A stretch of 64,000 bases of DNA. It comes from Coniferiporia sulphurascens. Lineage: Eukaryota > Basidiomycota > Agaricomycetes > Hymenochaetales > Hymenochaetaceae. Numbering within the stretch: position 1 is the first letter of the stretch; the number at the start of each line of letters is the position of its first letter. Positions 48,101 through 58,934 of the stretch are shown here, in pieces. Location: the NCBI GenBank assembly GCA_002794785.1, contig NBBA01000021.1, positions 496,001 to 560,000 on the forward strand, read 5' to 3'. Below the pieces are notes generated by a model, which saw nothing but the letters and a program-made list of their open reading frames with translations, searched no databases and had not been told where the DNA came from. A program made the position numbers and the translations under genes.

Positions 48101-50416
48101 CGTGCGTCACCGCGTAGGGCTCGCTCAGGAGGAGCGCGCGGGGCGTCAGACGCGGGTCTGCCCGCGGGGAGGGGTTAGGACCAGAGACGGGCGCGGGGAG
48201 GACGTCGTCAAGCGATACCGCATCCGCAGGGTCCACAGCGTCCGGCCCAAGCTCCGCAACCGCATTCTTAACCTGTTCGCCAAACAACCTCCTCTGCTCC
48301 CTAAACCAGCCCCACCTCTCCTCAAGCAACCGCCTCGAACACGCGATCCGCCTCCCATCGTCGCACACCAGCTCAAAATCCGCAAGCAGCCCTTCCTCCA
48401 GCGCCGCCAGCCCCAGCTCCTGCGCCTTCGCGTCCAGCACCGCGCGCGGCGGCTGGTAGATCCCGAACGCCTCCAGGTCGAGCACCGCGACGTCGTCCCA
48501 CGCGAGTAGGCGGCGATTATAGTCCTCCACGAGCGACCCGTTCCGGTTCCCGAATATCAGCAGGCTGCTCGTCCCGCGCGACGGCGAGCTCCACAGCGCA
48601 GCGCGGAACCACGACCCCGACGACAGCGCCGCACCAGGGTCGAGCCGCGTCCACGCCATCGTAGTAAGGTCCAGCGCCCAGATCGAGTACGACTGGTACG
48701 AGTGCGCGAGGTACGTCCCTGCGAAGATCAGGTGGTTCCCGCATATCGCCCCTGTCGGAAAACGCAGCCCGGGTGGAAGAACCGCGCCGGTCATCGCAGT
48801 GCTCTTGTCGCTCTTCTGGAAATCGGCGCCTCCGCCCGCTTGAGGCGTGAACACTTCCAGTTCGCGCTTCACGTCCGTGAACTAGACGAAACGCATTAGT
48901 TTTTTTTTTTGTGTATCAGAAAAATCCGCATGTACTCACGTTGTAGTTACTATACAAATATATATCGTTCGGAAACTCGTCCGTCGGGTCCGTCGAGTAC
49001 GGCAAATGCACAAGGTCCTCCGTCTGGGTGTACTCGCCGCTCTTACCCGTCGGCGGACGGCGATCCACATTGAACCTGCCCCCAGGCGGACCAATACCCT
49101 GGCCCCGTCCCTGCCCCTGCCCCTGGCGATCGGCAGCCTCGCGCGCAGGATCGCGCACGCGCAACTGCGCAGCAACGGCCACAGAGCGATACGTGCCCGC
49201 ATGGCGCTGATAAGGCCTGCGCGCAGCCCACCTCCGCGCGCGCAGATCGTACACGCACACGTCGTCGAGCCACGCGTTCTGCAGGTCCTGCCCGCCGATG
49301 ACGTACAGCCGTGCACCGGATACGGCGGACAGGTGTGCGTACCGCGCACGCGGAATGAGGGACGCGTCTTCCGGGGAGAACGCCGACGCAGACGACGCGG
49401 ACGGGGAGAAAGGTGAGGGCGAGGTGGCGGAGGCAGAGGCAGAGGTGGCAGAGGCGGGGTCGATGGGGTCGCCAGCGGTGGAGAGCGCCGGGTCGATAGG
49501 GCTGCGGGAGGGAAAAGGCTGGTCTGGCGGGAGCCAGCGGAGAGTGTCGAGGTCGAGGAAGCGGACGTCGTTGAGGACGACGAGGTCGTCTGTGGACGCC
49601 GCGTCGGGCTTGTGGCCCATACCTCCGAAAACGACTAGAAAGTTAAGCCCTGTTTCGGGAAACCCGGTCAGTCGCGTCGATTGATTATTATTTTTAGAAA
49701 TGATTTTTCAGTAGCATTTGATATGGGCCCAGAAGGTTAGGGGGGGTTGCTTCGCGCTCGCTAGGATACACCCATCGGGCGGTACGCACGGTCCCGCCGC
49801 AAGAAGGGCAGGAAGCGTCGCGGGAAATATAAAAACAAAATACAGATGCCGGGGGTTATGCCGGAACGGTTATTCCAGAAATCCAGAGAGCATGCATACA
49901 CGAACAAGTCCCGAGCGCGCGTATGCGTAGCCACGGGGTGCGCGCGGGAAGCAGCACCCCTTCTGGAGTATAGCGCGCAGCGCTGAGCGCGGATAGAGTG
50001 GAAGGGGAATCGGGAGGAAGACGATGATATGCGAGACTTACACGAGTCTGCGCTGTGGAAATATCGCGCGCCGGGTGCGTCGGTACCCGTCTGTGACTGC
50101 GGCAATTTGGTCCAGACGAAAGTGTCGAGGTCGAACACGTAGAGGTCTGCGACCATGCGACGCTCAGCGACGAGACGACCGCCCTGCGAACATAAAGACG
50201 CGCGTAGGTCAAGCGACGTTGATGCATAGAGACGCGAAGGGATCACTCACGAAGAGATACATCTTGTCGCCGACGATGGTCGTCGACGCGCCCTGTGGAT
50301 ACACGCTGTCAGCTGGTGATTACACAAAGCGAGGCGGGGGGACGCACGACGAGCTTTGGCGGGACGGCGCCAGATGTGCGGCGCGAGGAGGTAGTGAGGT
50401 CAGAGACGGAGTGCAT
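45195..50416 (-). CDS. Kelch-repeat and BTB protein with long disordered tail (Ral2-like)
   Basis: The start at 50416 gives MHSVSDLTTSSRRTSGAVPP. Kelch blades follow: GGRLVAERRMVADLYVFDLD, FGGMGHKPDAASTDDL, AHLSAVSGARLYVIGGQDLQ and GAICGNHLIFAGTYLAHSYQ. Next is a BTB-like segment (LLADFELVCDDGRRIACSRR ... SEPYAVTHAFLQYIYTYTLL). The remaining 800 or so residues are Gly/Ser/Pro-rich, with a charged Ala/Lys/Glu helix just before the C-terminus (about residues 60-100 from the end), ending LAGWGGL. S. pombe Ral2, a Ras pathway factor, has kelch and BTB parts in this order; orthology is inference. The tail exon is very GC-rich, so long frames appear on every strand. Confidence 0.78.
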
Positions 50417-52692
50417 GGCGTCTGATCGAACTCGTTTTGCGGGTTGATGGGGTGCGAGCGAGAGATGGCGCGCGTTGGCGCTGATGGACAGCGACGACGA
50501 CGAGTGCGCAGTCGACCAAACGAGGGATACAAGTAGAGAGCAGTCCTGCTCGAGAGAAAGGGGGACAAGGCTAAGGAGGAGGGAGGAGGAGGAGGAGATG
50601 TGTGAAGGCGTTGGAAATTCTCCCACGTGGCTACCATATGCAGTAAAGATCCCTATTTCTATTTCTATTTTATTCCCCCCTTTTCTTCCATCCTTTCTTT
50701 TCCTTTCCCTTCGTTCGGGTGATGTCTGCCCCATCTCTGCCTGTTATGTCTCCTTTCGGCAGGAGCGATCACGATCGCTCCCCTTAGACCGTGCGGCACC
50801 GTGCGGCACACTCCGGCGCCCGTCAATGCCGGAGCCAGCCAGATAACGGGTGGGTTCGCCCCTCCCTCTTCCCCTCCCTTCCCCTGTAGCACCGGCCTCA
50901 GCAGAGGCCATGGTCACACGCCCGGTTGTGGATAATAAAAACGAACGAATGGGAATATTTCACACCTCTCGTTTAACTTTAGGCTTTACGATATGCACCC
51001 AATTCAATCTCGATCGCGTAAAACGTCGGCTTCTTATCGTGCAAACCCTCCTCGCGTCGTTGGTATTGAGGCACGAGTAGAGATACGACCAAGACTACGA
51101 CTACGGCCACAAGCGCAGTGGACCCGGAGCTAGAGAGACACCACTCTAACCCGCCCCGGCGCCCTGCGTGAGAGCCGAATCTCCAGTGGGAGGTGGGCGT
51201 GGGCATGTAACCAGACTACTATGATGACCGAGTCCCGTCGATAGCAGCACAGCACCGATACACGACACGCGACACCCACCTCGCCCACTTGCCCACTCGC
51301 CCCCCGGCCCTCCGTCCTCACCTCGCCTCACCCCACCCCGTCCCGCCGTTATCTCACGCCGTTACTAACCCATCCCCCCAAAGCACGTGCAGCCTGAGGG
51401 TCACGGTAATTAATCACCAACATATTCATTTATCCGACTCGCCTCCTCGGCGACGCCACAACCCCCGATCAACGTTCATACGCACACGAACACTCGGACA
51501 CACGGACCCTTCGTCTTCGTCTCCGTCTTCGGCGCAATACACGTATTCAACTCTAACTGCGCAGAAGCAGAAGCTTATGAAGCCAGAGACGGAAGCGCAT
51601 ACACCTGTGCACCCGTGTGCCTTTGTACGCGCGCTGTCACGCGCAGTGGCCAGCTCACACCTTCGTACTTTCCGACTACGTGCCTAGCCCATGCGAGTAA
51701 TTGCGCAGCCGCAGCACCCCGCCCCCCGCCTGCCGTCTATCCGTTTATCCATACCGAGCCAACCAAATCCAAGTCCAAGCCAGGTCTAAGCTCAAGACTA
51801 GATTCAAAATCCAACCCGAAATCCAAACCGAAATCCAAGCTTACCGGACACCGAACACCAAAGGCCAAAACCCAGTGTCAATTATCCAACCAACCAACCA
51901 ACCAACTATCTAACCAATCACCACAGGCGCCCGTACCCGTACCCGTACCCAGGCTCAGGCTCAGGTTGGCAATGGCAACTAATGACCCGGGCCCGGAGCT
52001 GGTAGTAATGTTAATGTTAATCGATGGACACCTACTCCCGACTACTAACTACCGATTACTACTACCGACTACCGACTACCGACTACTAACTATCAACTAC
52101 TGACGCACCGAGCACCGACTCCTCTCGCCCAATCCCAATCCCTCGATCCTCGATCCTCAAGTCCGAGTCAACGATATCAAATCCCATACAGTATACCATC
52201 CCGCATAACTTACTACTGTAGTACAGTACCTCTTTTTCATTCTCCTCTCCCTCTCCCTCCCCCTCGGCCTGGACTCTGGGACCAGTCCGTCATGACTCAT
52301 GCAGCTCTAACAAAAAATCTCAGTACTCTCTTTTCCACCTCTTCTTTCTCTTTTACTAAGGAATCCAGAACGCAATCCTGACCTGTACTGGATTAAACTG
52401 CCGCCCCTCCGTCTCCGTCTCCGTCCCCCGTCCCCGTTCCTGTTCCTGTCTGTCATCGTCATCGTCATCGTCATCATCATCATCATCATCATCATTATCA
52501 TTATCGCTATCGCATGCCCCTCAGAATCTCGGACGGGACGATCCTACCCTTCCCTATCCACGTACTCCTAGACATACACGTAATTCCTTTATTCTCAATT
52601 CCATATCAATTCCCTAAATTTACAACGTACAACCTCTCTTTCTCTATTTTCAACCCCCCCCTCCCTCCCTCCCCCTCCATACCCAACCGATC
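50417..52692. repeat. Intergenic with simple repeats
   Basis: Low-complexity sequence: C-rich tracts (51290-51360), (CCAA)n near 51890-51905, (CCGACTA)-like runs at 52040-52090 and (CATCGT/CATCAT)n at 52455-52500. A minus frame at 50979-51206 encodes a short hydrophobic stretch (STALVAVVVVLVVSLLV) and might be a small membrane protein, but it has no supporting homologue here. Confidence 0.5.
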
Positions 52693-54127
52693 TCACACCG
52701 CACCCGCACCCGCACCCGCACCCCCAACAGCCCTCGAACACTCCCCCGCCCTCCCCCTAAACGCCTCCCTCGCACCCTCCTCGTCCCCCCTAACCCAGCA
52801 CCGCATCGCACCCCCCTGCAGGCCCCTCCCAAACGAAAACGTCAACGGCGGCAGCCTCGCCACCACCCTCTCCTCCTCCCCCGCGCCCGCTCCAGCTCCC
52901 ACTTTCGCGCGCGCCCTATCAACCCTCCCGTTCACACTCCTCAAATACTCCACAGCCCCTTCGTCCGACAGGCCCCCAGAGAGGAACACGACGCCCGGTA
53001 CACCAGCCGGCAGCGCACGCGCAAGCGCAGCAGTCGTCGCCGCCGCGATCTCATCTGCCGTCGTGCTCCCCCGCGAAGGGTGTTTGAGCCCCGGCTGCGC
53101 GAAGGAGGGCTTGATGAGCGTGCCTGACAGGAGGGGCAGGGCAAGGTAGATTAGATTAGATATTAGGATCAGACACTCGTCTGTATAAATATGAAAGAGC
53201 GCACCTTCGGTGAGAACACCATACGCTGCACACCGCGCATAAATGAGCGCGATCGCGCGTACGTGTACGTTGACACTGCGCCGCAAGTCCGCATCGGCGC
53301 TAAAGTCGACGTCGGGCTCGACGATCGGGACGAGTCCCGCCTGCTGGCTCACAGCTGCGAAGCGCGCGAGCGACTCCGCCTGCGCTTCCAGTGCAGCTTG
53401 CGATGGGAACGTGTGCGCGTCGCAGAGGATTGGGGCGCGCCACTGTGTGTGTGGGCGTGGGGGTCAGTTATGGGGAGAGGGGGATAGGTGCGAGTGCGAG
53501 TGCGACTCCGACTCCGACTCACCTTGGTGAATCGCGCACCGTGCGCGTACGCCGTGCGGAGCCGCGGAAGGAGGTCGTCGAGCCCTTGCGTCGCAGGTTC
53601 GGCGGGTGAGCACGGTAGCGGATGCGAGTCCGTATCCGCGCGGACACCGGGGATGATCCCGCGCGCGGCGAGAATAGGCGCAAGCTGAAAGTCGACGAGC
53701 GTCTCGTGGTGCAGGATCACGCCGGATATGTATTCTGATTCCAGGGTCAGTACTAGTGTCTGCATGCGGGCGACGGCGGGACGGAGAAGAACATACCAGT
53801 CGGCAGTGTCTCATACAGACACTCGCGCCACCGACGTCGACGCTCCCTCTTCTCCTCGTCCGTGCGCGGAACAGCCCCGCCCTCTTCATCCGCAGCAGCC
53901 TCGAGACGCGCCTCGATGCCCTCGGGGGTCTCGTCCGTTGCGTATATGCCGACGCCGCGGGGGTTGACGAGCGCCTGGGCAGTGGCGATGAGTGCACGCG
54001 CGACTGCCGGCGGGTGGTGCGGGTAGAGAAACGCCGTGCCGTCGCCGTCGTTGGCGGCGAGCGAGGGTGCGCCGGCGGGGGTGAAGCCGTAGCCAGGTGT
54101 AACGGTTGCGTTGAGGTCTGTGGTCAT
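52693..54127 (-). CDS. Class I fructose-bisphosphate aldolase
   Basis: The start at 54127 gives MTTDLNATVTPGYGF. Exon 1 ends at 53797 and joins EYISGVIL across a 62-nt intron (53796-53735). Landmarks in family order: VGIYATDETPEGIEARLEAA (Asp33 region), EYISGVILHHETLVDF, RGIIPGVRAD, QGLDDLL, ARFTKWRAPI (Lys146), LVPIVEPDVDF (Glu187), GTLIKPSFAQPG (Schiff-base lysine, Lys229), VVFLSGGLSDE and FSFGRGLQGGAMRCW. It cleaves fructose 1,6-bisphosphate to dihydroxyacetone phosphate and glyceraldehyde 3-phosphate in the cytosol. The usual Lys107 of GIKVD is Arg here, and the C-terminal tyrosine of animal enzymes is absent (the end is Gly/Ala-rich). Yeasts use class II aldolases, so a class I enzyme is worth noting. 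Confidence 0.86.
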
Positions 54128-54391
54128 GATGTGTGTGGGGAGAACGGCGAGAGGAGAGCTAGGAGAAGATAAGTGGAGAAAAGTGGTGCGTGGTCATCTG
54201 ACCCGGAGTCGAAGTCGAAGTCACGCAAACGGGGCATTCGTACCGGATCCAAGTAATCATTTTCGTGGAATACAGAGCAGCTGACAGGATTATTTATCTC
54301 TAGTAGGCCTACGATTGTAGTTAGCAGTAATTATTTCGTGGAATAGAGGGCAGCTGACAACTCTAGCGACGCCAACTCCACCCCGTCGCGG

Positions 54392-54930
54392 CTAACCCGA
54401 CTCCGACCGCACGGGGTTGTCCTTGTCCCTGTCATCGTCGGCCAACCGCGTCTCCGCCGGGCTCAGCGTGAAGAACGCCTCCTTCTGCCTCTGCAGCCAC
54501 CGACGAGGCTAATAATCAAAGTCAGCCGCCAAAAACAAAATCAGAAGACAATACAACCCACCGGCATAAACACGTGCTCGTCCTCGCCAAAATCATGGAA
54601 GAACACCGCATACGTGAGCCCCACTGCGTCCAAAAATCGTCAGTGAAAACTGGCAAGAGGACCCCGTCTAGAGCCGCGAAACATACCAGGGATAAAAACG
54701 ACCCGTAACAGCGACGCAGACGCAAACAGCCACGGCGGGCGCGGGTCTGTCGGCGTCGGGGGCTGCTCAACGCCAATAGTGCCCAGTGGTTTTTGCGAGT
54801 ACGCCCGACTACACCGGGGTACGGGTACGATGCGTGCACGCTGTCGCTGTCCTAGTCGGGCCGCCGCCGTTGCATACTTCTGCATTGAGGAAGAATGAGA
54901 GAGACGCGTCAGGAACACCGGGATCTTCAC
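54392..54930 (-). CDS. Small putative mitochondrial protein, function unknown
   Basis: Three exons are predicted. The first reads either from 54930 (MKIPVFLTRLSHSSSMQKYA) or from the internal ATG at 54885. It is followed by an Arg/Ala-rich stretch typical of a mitochondrial presequence (ATAARLGQRQRARIV) and WLFASASLLRVVFIPG, a possible membrane helix. Exon 2 gives VGLTYAVFFHDFGEDEHVFM and exon 3 RRWLQRQKEAFFTLSPAETR, ending VRSESG at 54392. GTATGT and GTGGG donors join in frame. I do not recognise the family; location is inferred from the presequence. Confidence 0.6.
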
Positions 54931-55384
54931 TCTTCGGCGTTGTACCCGTGTGAAAAGTTCGTGTACCGGCTATAACAAGTTTTTTCCTGCGTAGAATTTC
55001 TTTTTTTTTTGTTTGCTTAATATTGACGCCCGAAGATACTTTGTACGATATACATTTCTCATTGACGATGACGATGTCATATTACATTCGGAATGGAGGG
55101 AAGAAATTGCGGGGTAATAGAACTTGAAATGAAAAACGAGAAACGGAACGCAGGGACTCGGCCCGGGATGGAGGGACAAGACGCGATAAAACTACGCAGA
55201 ATAATCCACAAAAACCCGTAGCCTTGATCGTGATCGTCTAGAGGGAAAACAGGTGTCGCAAGGAGGAGAGATGGAGACGAAAAATGCAAATCGAATTGAA
55301 CAGAAAAGAAAATGACCCAGAGAAGGATTTAGGAGAGGATAAGGGACCTAGAAAGAAACGCAACGGATTCGGCCCTTCTTCCCT

Positions 55385-56593
55385 TCACAAAGGCACAGCA
55401 AGTCGCAACCGCTCGACCCCAGGACCCGCTTTCTCCCGCCGATGCGCCCCAGACGAGCGCGCCAGCCGCCGGATATTCCGCGTCGGGCTGCTACCCGTCC
55501 CGACCGAATCGTCGCTCGCCGTCTCGCTCCGCACACCCGCGCCCACGCCCACATTCAAGTTCAGCGGGATCACAGCCCGACCCAAATGTGCCGCCGCACG
55601 CGGGGTAAACGGCCCTACAGGCGAAGACGACCCAGACGTCTCGTCCTCCGACTCGACGGCGTCTGCGGCAGCGGCAGCGGAACCTCAAGGGCGTTCCCTG
55701 CGCTGCTCTTCGCCAGCGGAGCACGCGGCGGGCTAGACGACGGGACGTCGCGCAGAAGTACTAGTGCCTCCTCGATAGCGCGCGCGTCCTCGCTATCGTC
55801 TGAGCCCTCGCTCACACTCAGGCCCTGTACACACCGCTTCTTTGCCCTCAGCGGGCTCGAGTCCGCCATCGCGAGCACCCGCTTCGTCCCTAGGGACGCG
55901 TCAGAGGACGGCGGCATGTTCTCCTTTTCAGGACTGCCCCTAGACGCGCCGCCCAGACGACGGAGGCGACAGTGCGGGCAGACGCGGTGCGGCTGAGCGC
56001 CGCGGACGCGTCGTAGTCGCGAGGGACAACCCTGGACCAAGTCGGACCCGAACTGGTGAGGGCGATGGCGGAAGAGGGATCTCGCTAACAGGACGCCGAC
56101 GAGGAGTAGACGTATGCAGAAGGACATCCAGTTCACCATCGTCGTCGTAACCCAGCACGTTCGTCTCCTGAATTCCGGTAACTTGAACTTCCTCGACTTC
56201 GATGGGCTTCTCAGGGAAAGCAAGCGACAGAGCCTGTGCGATACCATCCGCCCATCCGTCCTTCGGTGGCACGAGATCCTTGCAGCTATTGGACCAGAAC
56301 TCCGTGAACGATGACAAAATTAATGCCTCTTCTCGCTCATCAGCAATTGTATCTGATCCCGAGTCCTGCTGTAATGCCGAAGCGATTATTCCGGAGAGGG
56401 ACTGGAGGACCTCTGTTGAAGGCGGAAGAAGCTCCAAGGCCACGAGAACCGTCTGGAAGAGCGGGACAATATTAATCTCGCTGGAATATTCCTCCCTTGA
56501 AAACACCACGCATTCGTCTGCGATCCACGTGCTCAGCCCGTCTTGCAGTACTAGTGCTTCAAGCAGCTCAATAACGAGCTCTCACTGATTCCC
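55385..56593 (-). pseudogene. RIF1 3' fragment (pseudogene)
   Basis: The match to RIF1 runs from codon ELVIELLEALQ to the stop at 55385 (ends HRREKAGPGVERLRLAVPL, against EGLRLAVPL in the gene). The 5' two thirds are absent. Losses relative to the donor include stretches of 27, 18 and about 180 bp and one near 55950 that shifts the frame (PALSPPSSGRRV-stop on one side, GGASRGSPEKEN on the other). 6-bp insertions add two residues each, for example EALQDG to EALVLQDG and EEALSSF to EEALILSSF. No start or promoter is inherited, so it is not expected to make RIF1. Confidence 0.88.
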
Positions 56594-56604
56594 TCTCCCC
56601 CCAG

Positions 56605-56700
56605 ATACCCGGAGGCTTACTCTAATCCTAACTTGACCACCCGGCAGCTAGAATATGGTCGGCCTTTCCCGAAGAACACAGCTTCCTCGGCCAGTGCTGA
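56605..56700 (+). pseudogene. KRE6 last-exon fragment (pseudogene)
   Basis: Reads YPEAYSNPNLTTRQLEYGRP against [20 protein letters not shown] in the KRE6 gene, after a conserved acceptor (CCCCAG). A 2-bp insertion (AAGAAC-AC-AGC) shifts the frame before the old stop codon. It directly follows the junction with the RIF1 fragment, on the opposite strand. Confidence 0.85.
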
Positions 56701-58514
56701 GCGTAGCGTGATTCTGCGCTCCTCCACCATGCCTCCGAGTCGCTCTGCAAATATCTACCCGTCATCCGCAATCCGCACGCAACACGTTTCTTACACAATC
56801 GGCTTTCCTCACTTACGCCGACCTTTCTTGGCCCGCCCTCGGCACGTGTGTGTCGGCACGGCGCCGAGCGCGCACTGGGCTGTAACTCCAGCCTTTCCCC
56901 TCCTTTTTCACTCACTCCTTTCAGCACACTCTCTCGCTCGTTGACCGCTGCGCTGCCACGTGTGCAGCCCACGACCGCGACCACGACTAATTATATCTGC
57001 AATCGCGTACATGGCTAACGGGTGCCTTATCATATTTACTCACATCTAAAAAGATCTAGGTGGTTTACTTTCTTGGCTATGTTTTCGTTGACTTCTTTTT
57101 TTCCCCTGGAGTTTCCCCCTACCCCCCCGTTTTTGTTCTTACTAGCGGATCTACTCGTGATCTTCGTTCGGTCGGTCTTGATTCGGAGGGCTTTTTCCTA
57201 TGACTGATGACTGAGACCGGGGTTGGTTCTGCTTTGTAGCCAATATATATATACAGTATATATCCTGCACCCGTTACTACCTGTACATAGCTGATTCGTC
57301 CACCCACATACCCTTCGCAATAAGTATATCTGCGCGCGCTGTGAATTCGTTTGCCTATGCGGCGGTTCTAGATTATGCGAAGTGACTCGTCTGTCGAGAA
57401 TCAAGGTGCCGACGCCCTTTGGTGGTCGGTGCGCAGTTGAATTTTTCGTTACACGTAGTGAAGAGGCGACGAGTGCGGTAGGACTGATTTACTTGTATTT
57501 ATAATTCGAATTGCTATTATTGCACGAGCCACAAGTGTTGTTTCGCATTCACACTCAGGCTGGCAGAAAGCATACTTACTCGTTTCAGCTTGGAATACCT
57601 TAATATAGAGGCTTACAGTATTTTTGCTACGTTCTTTTCATGGTCAAACACCAGAACGGACGGTATTCGCAGTTCATTCACACGCGACGACTCGGAAATA
57701 TCTGGATAAAATGTGCCTGGCTATCCAATCCTCCTTCATGGATTCGTCACGGATCTAAGATACGTTGAAGTTGTTACTTTTCAGATTTTCTTCGCTGATG
57801 TTCCTCTCCTCTGTTTTCGTTCCATCAGTCGACACGGACATTTGCAATTGCCGTACCTTGTGTGAATATCTACTCTTTCGGCTTTGAAATCGACTTCAAG
57901 TACTAGTTCAAGTTGGACCGCGCCAAACCGGTGATCGTCGGAGATTGATTTCGGAGCTTGAAACTCAGTTATCTCCCCCGGCCTCAACGAGCAGCCTGGG
58001 AGTGATCAATACTCTCACTCGTTAACGGCCTGTAGATCTCCTTGAAAATCACACACAGCGGTGCGCATTTTGGATAGAGTATGATGCATCCGCTATGCTG
58101 GCCTGGTTTTATCAGGTGAAAAATGGCCATGCCATTTGTGCTACGGCTTCAAGTTCTCCTGGTGCCCTCAAGCTGGGGGCTGAGGAGCAGTTAATCATGG
58201 CGATTCCAGCTTGCCTTACCATCCAGTTCGATCCACTGGTTGCTACCAGTATAAGCCGCTGAGTTTGTAGCGGTGCACTAGTATTTGTAACAGTTTGCAA
58301 TTATCATACCGTGACATTCGGAAAACTCCGTTCCCTAGATGACTGTGGGTAGACTTCCGAATGTTATAAATTAATGCCGTTAGCATATCAACATCGGTAG
58401 CACCGCCTTGTTTGGCCTTTAAACACGACCAACATCGCCCTGAAATGTCTTCCACGAACCACCAACATCGCAGGACTAAGTTACAGCATTCCTTTTCACT
58501 CCCATCATAGAAAT
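56701..58514. other. Non-coding part of copy B and upstream flank of ISG12-like copy B
   Basis: Corresponds inverted to 18948-20740. 57720-58230 is the conserved upstream flank also seen at 1-640 and 3080-3760. No coding frame supported. Confidence 0.5.
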
Positions 58515-58934
58515 ATGTGTAAGAATGCTTGCTTTTTCCAGTCCTTAGCGGTACATTACTCATACTCCACAACTGTAGTGCCTTTTGCAATCCCCTTTAT
58601 AGCTGGCTTCATGTTCGCCCCGATCGGCGCCCCGGTCGGACTTGGTTATGTCGCGTTCGGCGGTGCACTGCCGCTCGTCTGTTCTGCTATTGCTAGCGGA
58701 GTGAGTGCCGCTGCCGCTGCAGCCGCCGTTGCTGTCGGTGCCGGTACTGCTGCCGCTGCTACTGCCGCTACGGCGACCGCCGGTGCCGGTATTGCTGCTG
58801 CCACCGCCGGTGCTGGCGTCATCGCCATTGGCAGAAAAGTGTTGAAAAACTCCGAGAAGAACGCAGCCCCCGTTAACAAGGATCTGGACGAGGATGCGGA
58901 GAAGGACGAAGATGAGGACGACAAGAGCCCGTAA
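58515..58934 (+). CDS. ISG12-like protein, copy B (internally deleted)
   Basis: The ATG at 58515 plus one base is followed by an intron at 58519-58578 (60 nt, GTAAGA...CTGTAG) and then one open exon to 58934. The spliced start is MLPFAIPFIAGFMFAPIGAP; the product is about 118 residues ending in an acidic tail (DEDAEKDEDEDDKSP). Compared with copy A, an internal deletion removes the segment from GPIAG through SVAMG, including intron 2, so the glycine-rich heart of the ISG12 motif is lost while the frame is kept. The 60-nt intron has no stop, so the unspliced mRNA also reads through (MCKNACFFQSLAVHYSYST). It may be a shortened functional gene or a decaying one. Confidence 0.6.
   Translation: MCKNACFFQSLAVHYSYSTTVVPFAIPFIAGFMFAPIGAPVGLGYVAFGGALPLVCSAIASGVSAAAAAAAVAVGAGTAAAATAATATAGAGIAAATAGAGVIAIGRKVLKNSEKNAAPVNKDLDEDAEKDEDEDDKSP

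Noticed and set aside
52455..52500. Repeated CATCGT/CATCAT units as a CRISPR-like or regulatory array
   Set aside because: Ordinary microsatellite without spacers; CRISPR arrays are not expected in a fungal nucleus.
55668..55680. 6-bp gain of a GCTGCC unit in copy B
   Set aside because: A plain tandem repeat gain (slippage), unlike the palindromic class.
55757..55765. ACTAGT (a SpeI site) as a cloning or vector artefact
   Set aside because: The flanks are continuous genomic sequence matching the paralogous copy, other palindromes (ATTAAT, CCCGGG) behave the same way, and one insertion is in copy A.
57550..57566. Another 6-bp difference (AGCCTGAGT in B against AGT in A)
   Set aside because: It is not a palindrome with a repeated half-site, so it was not counted with the palindromic insertions.
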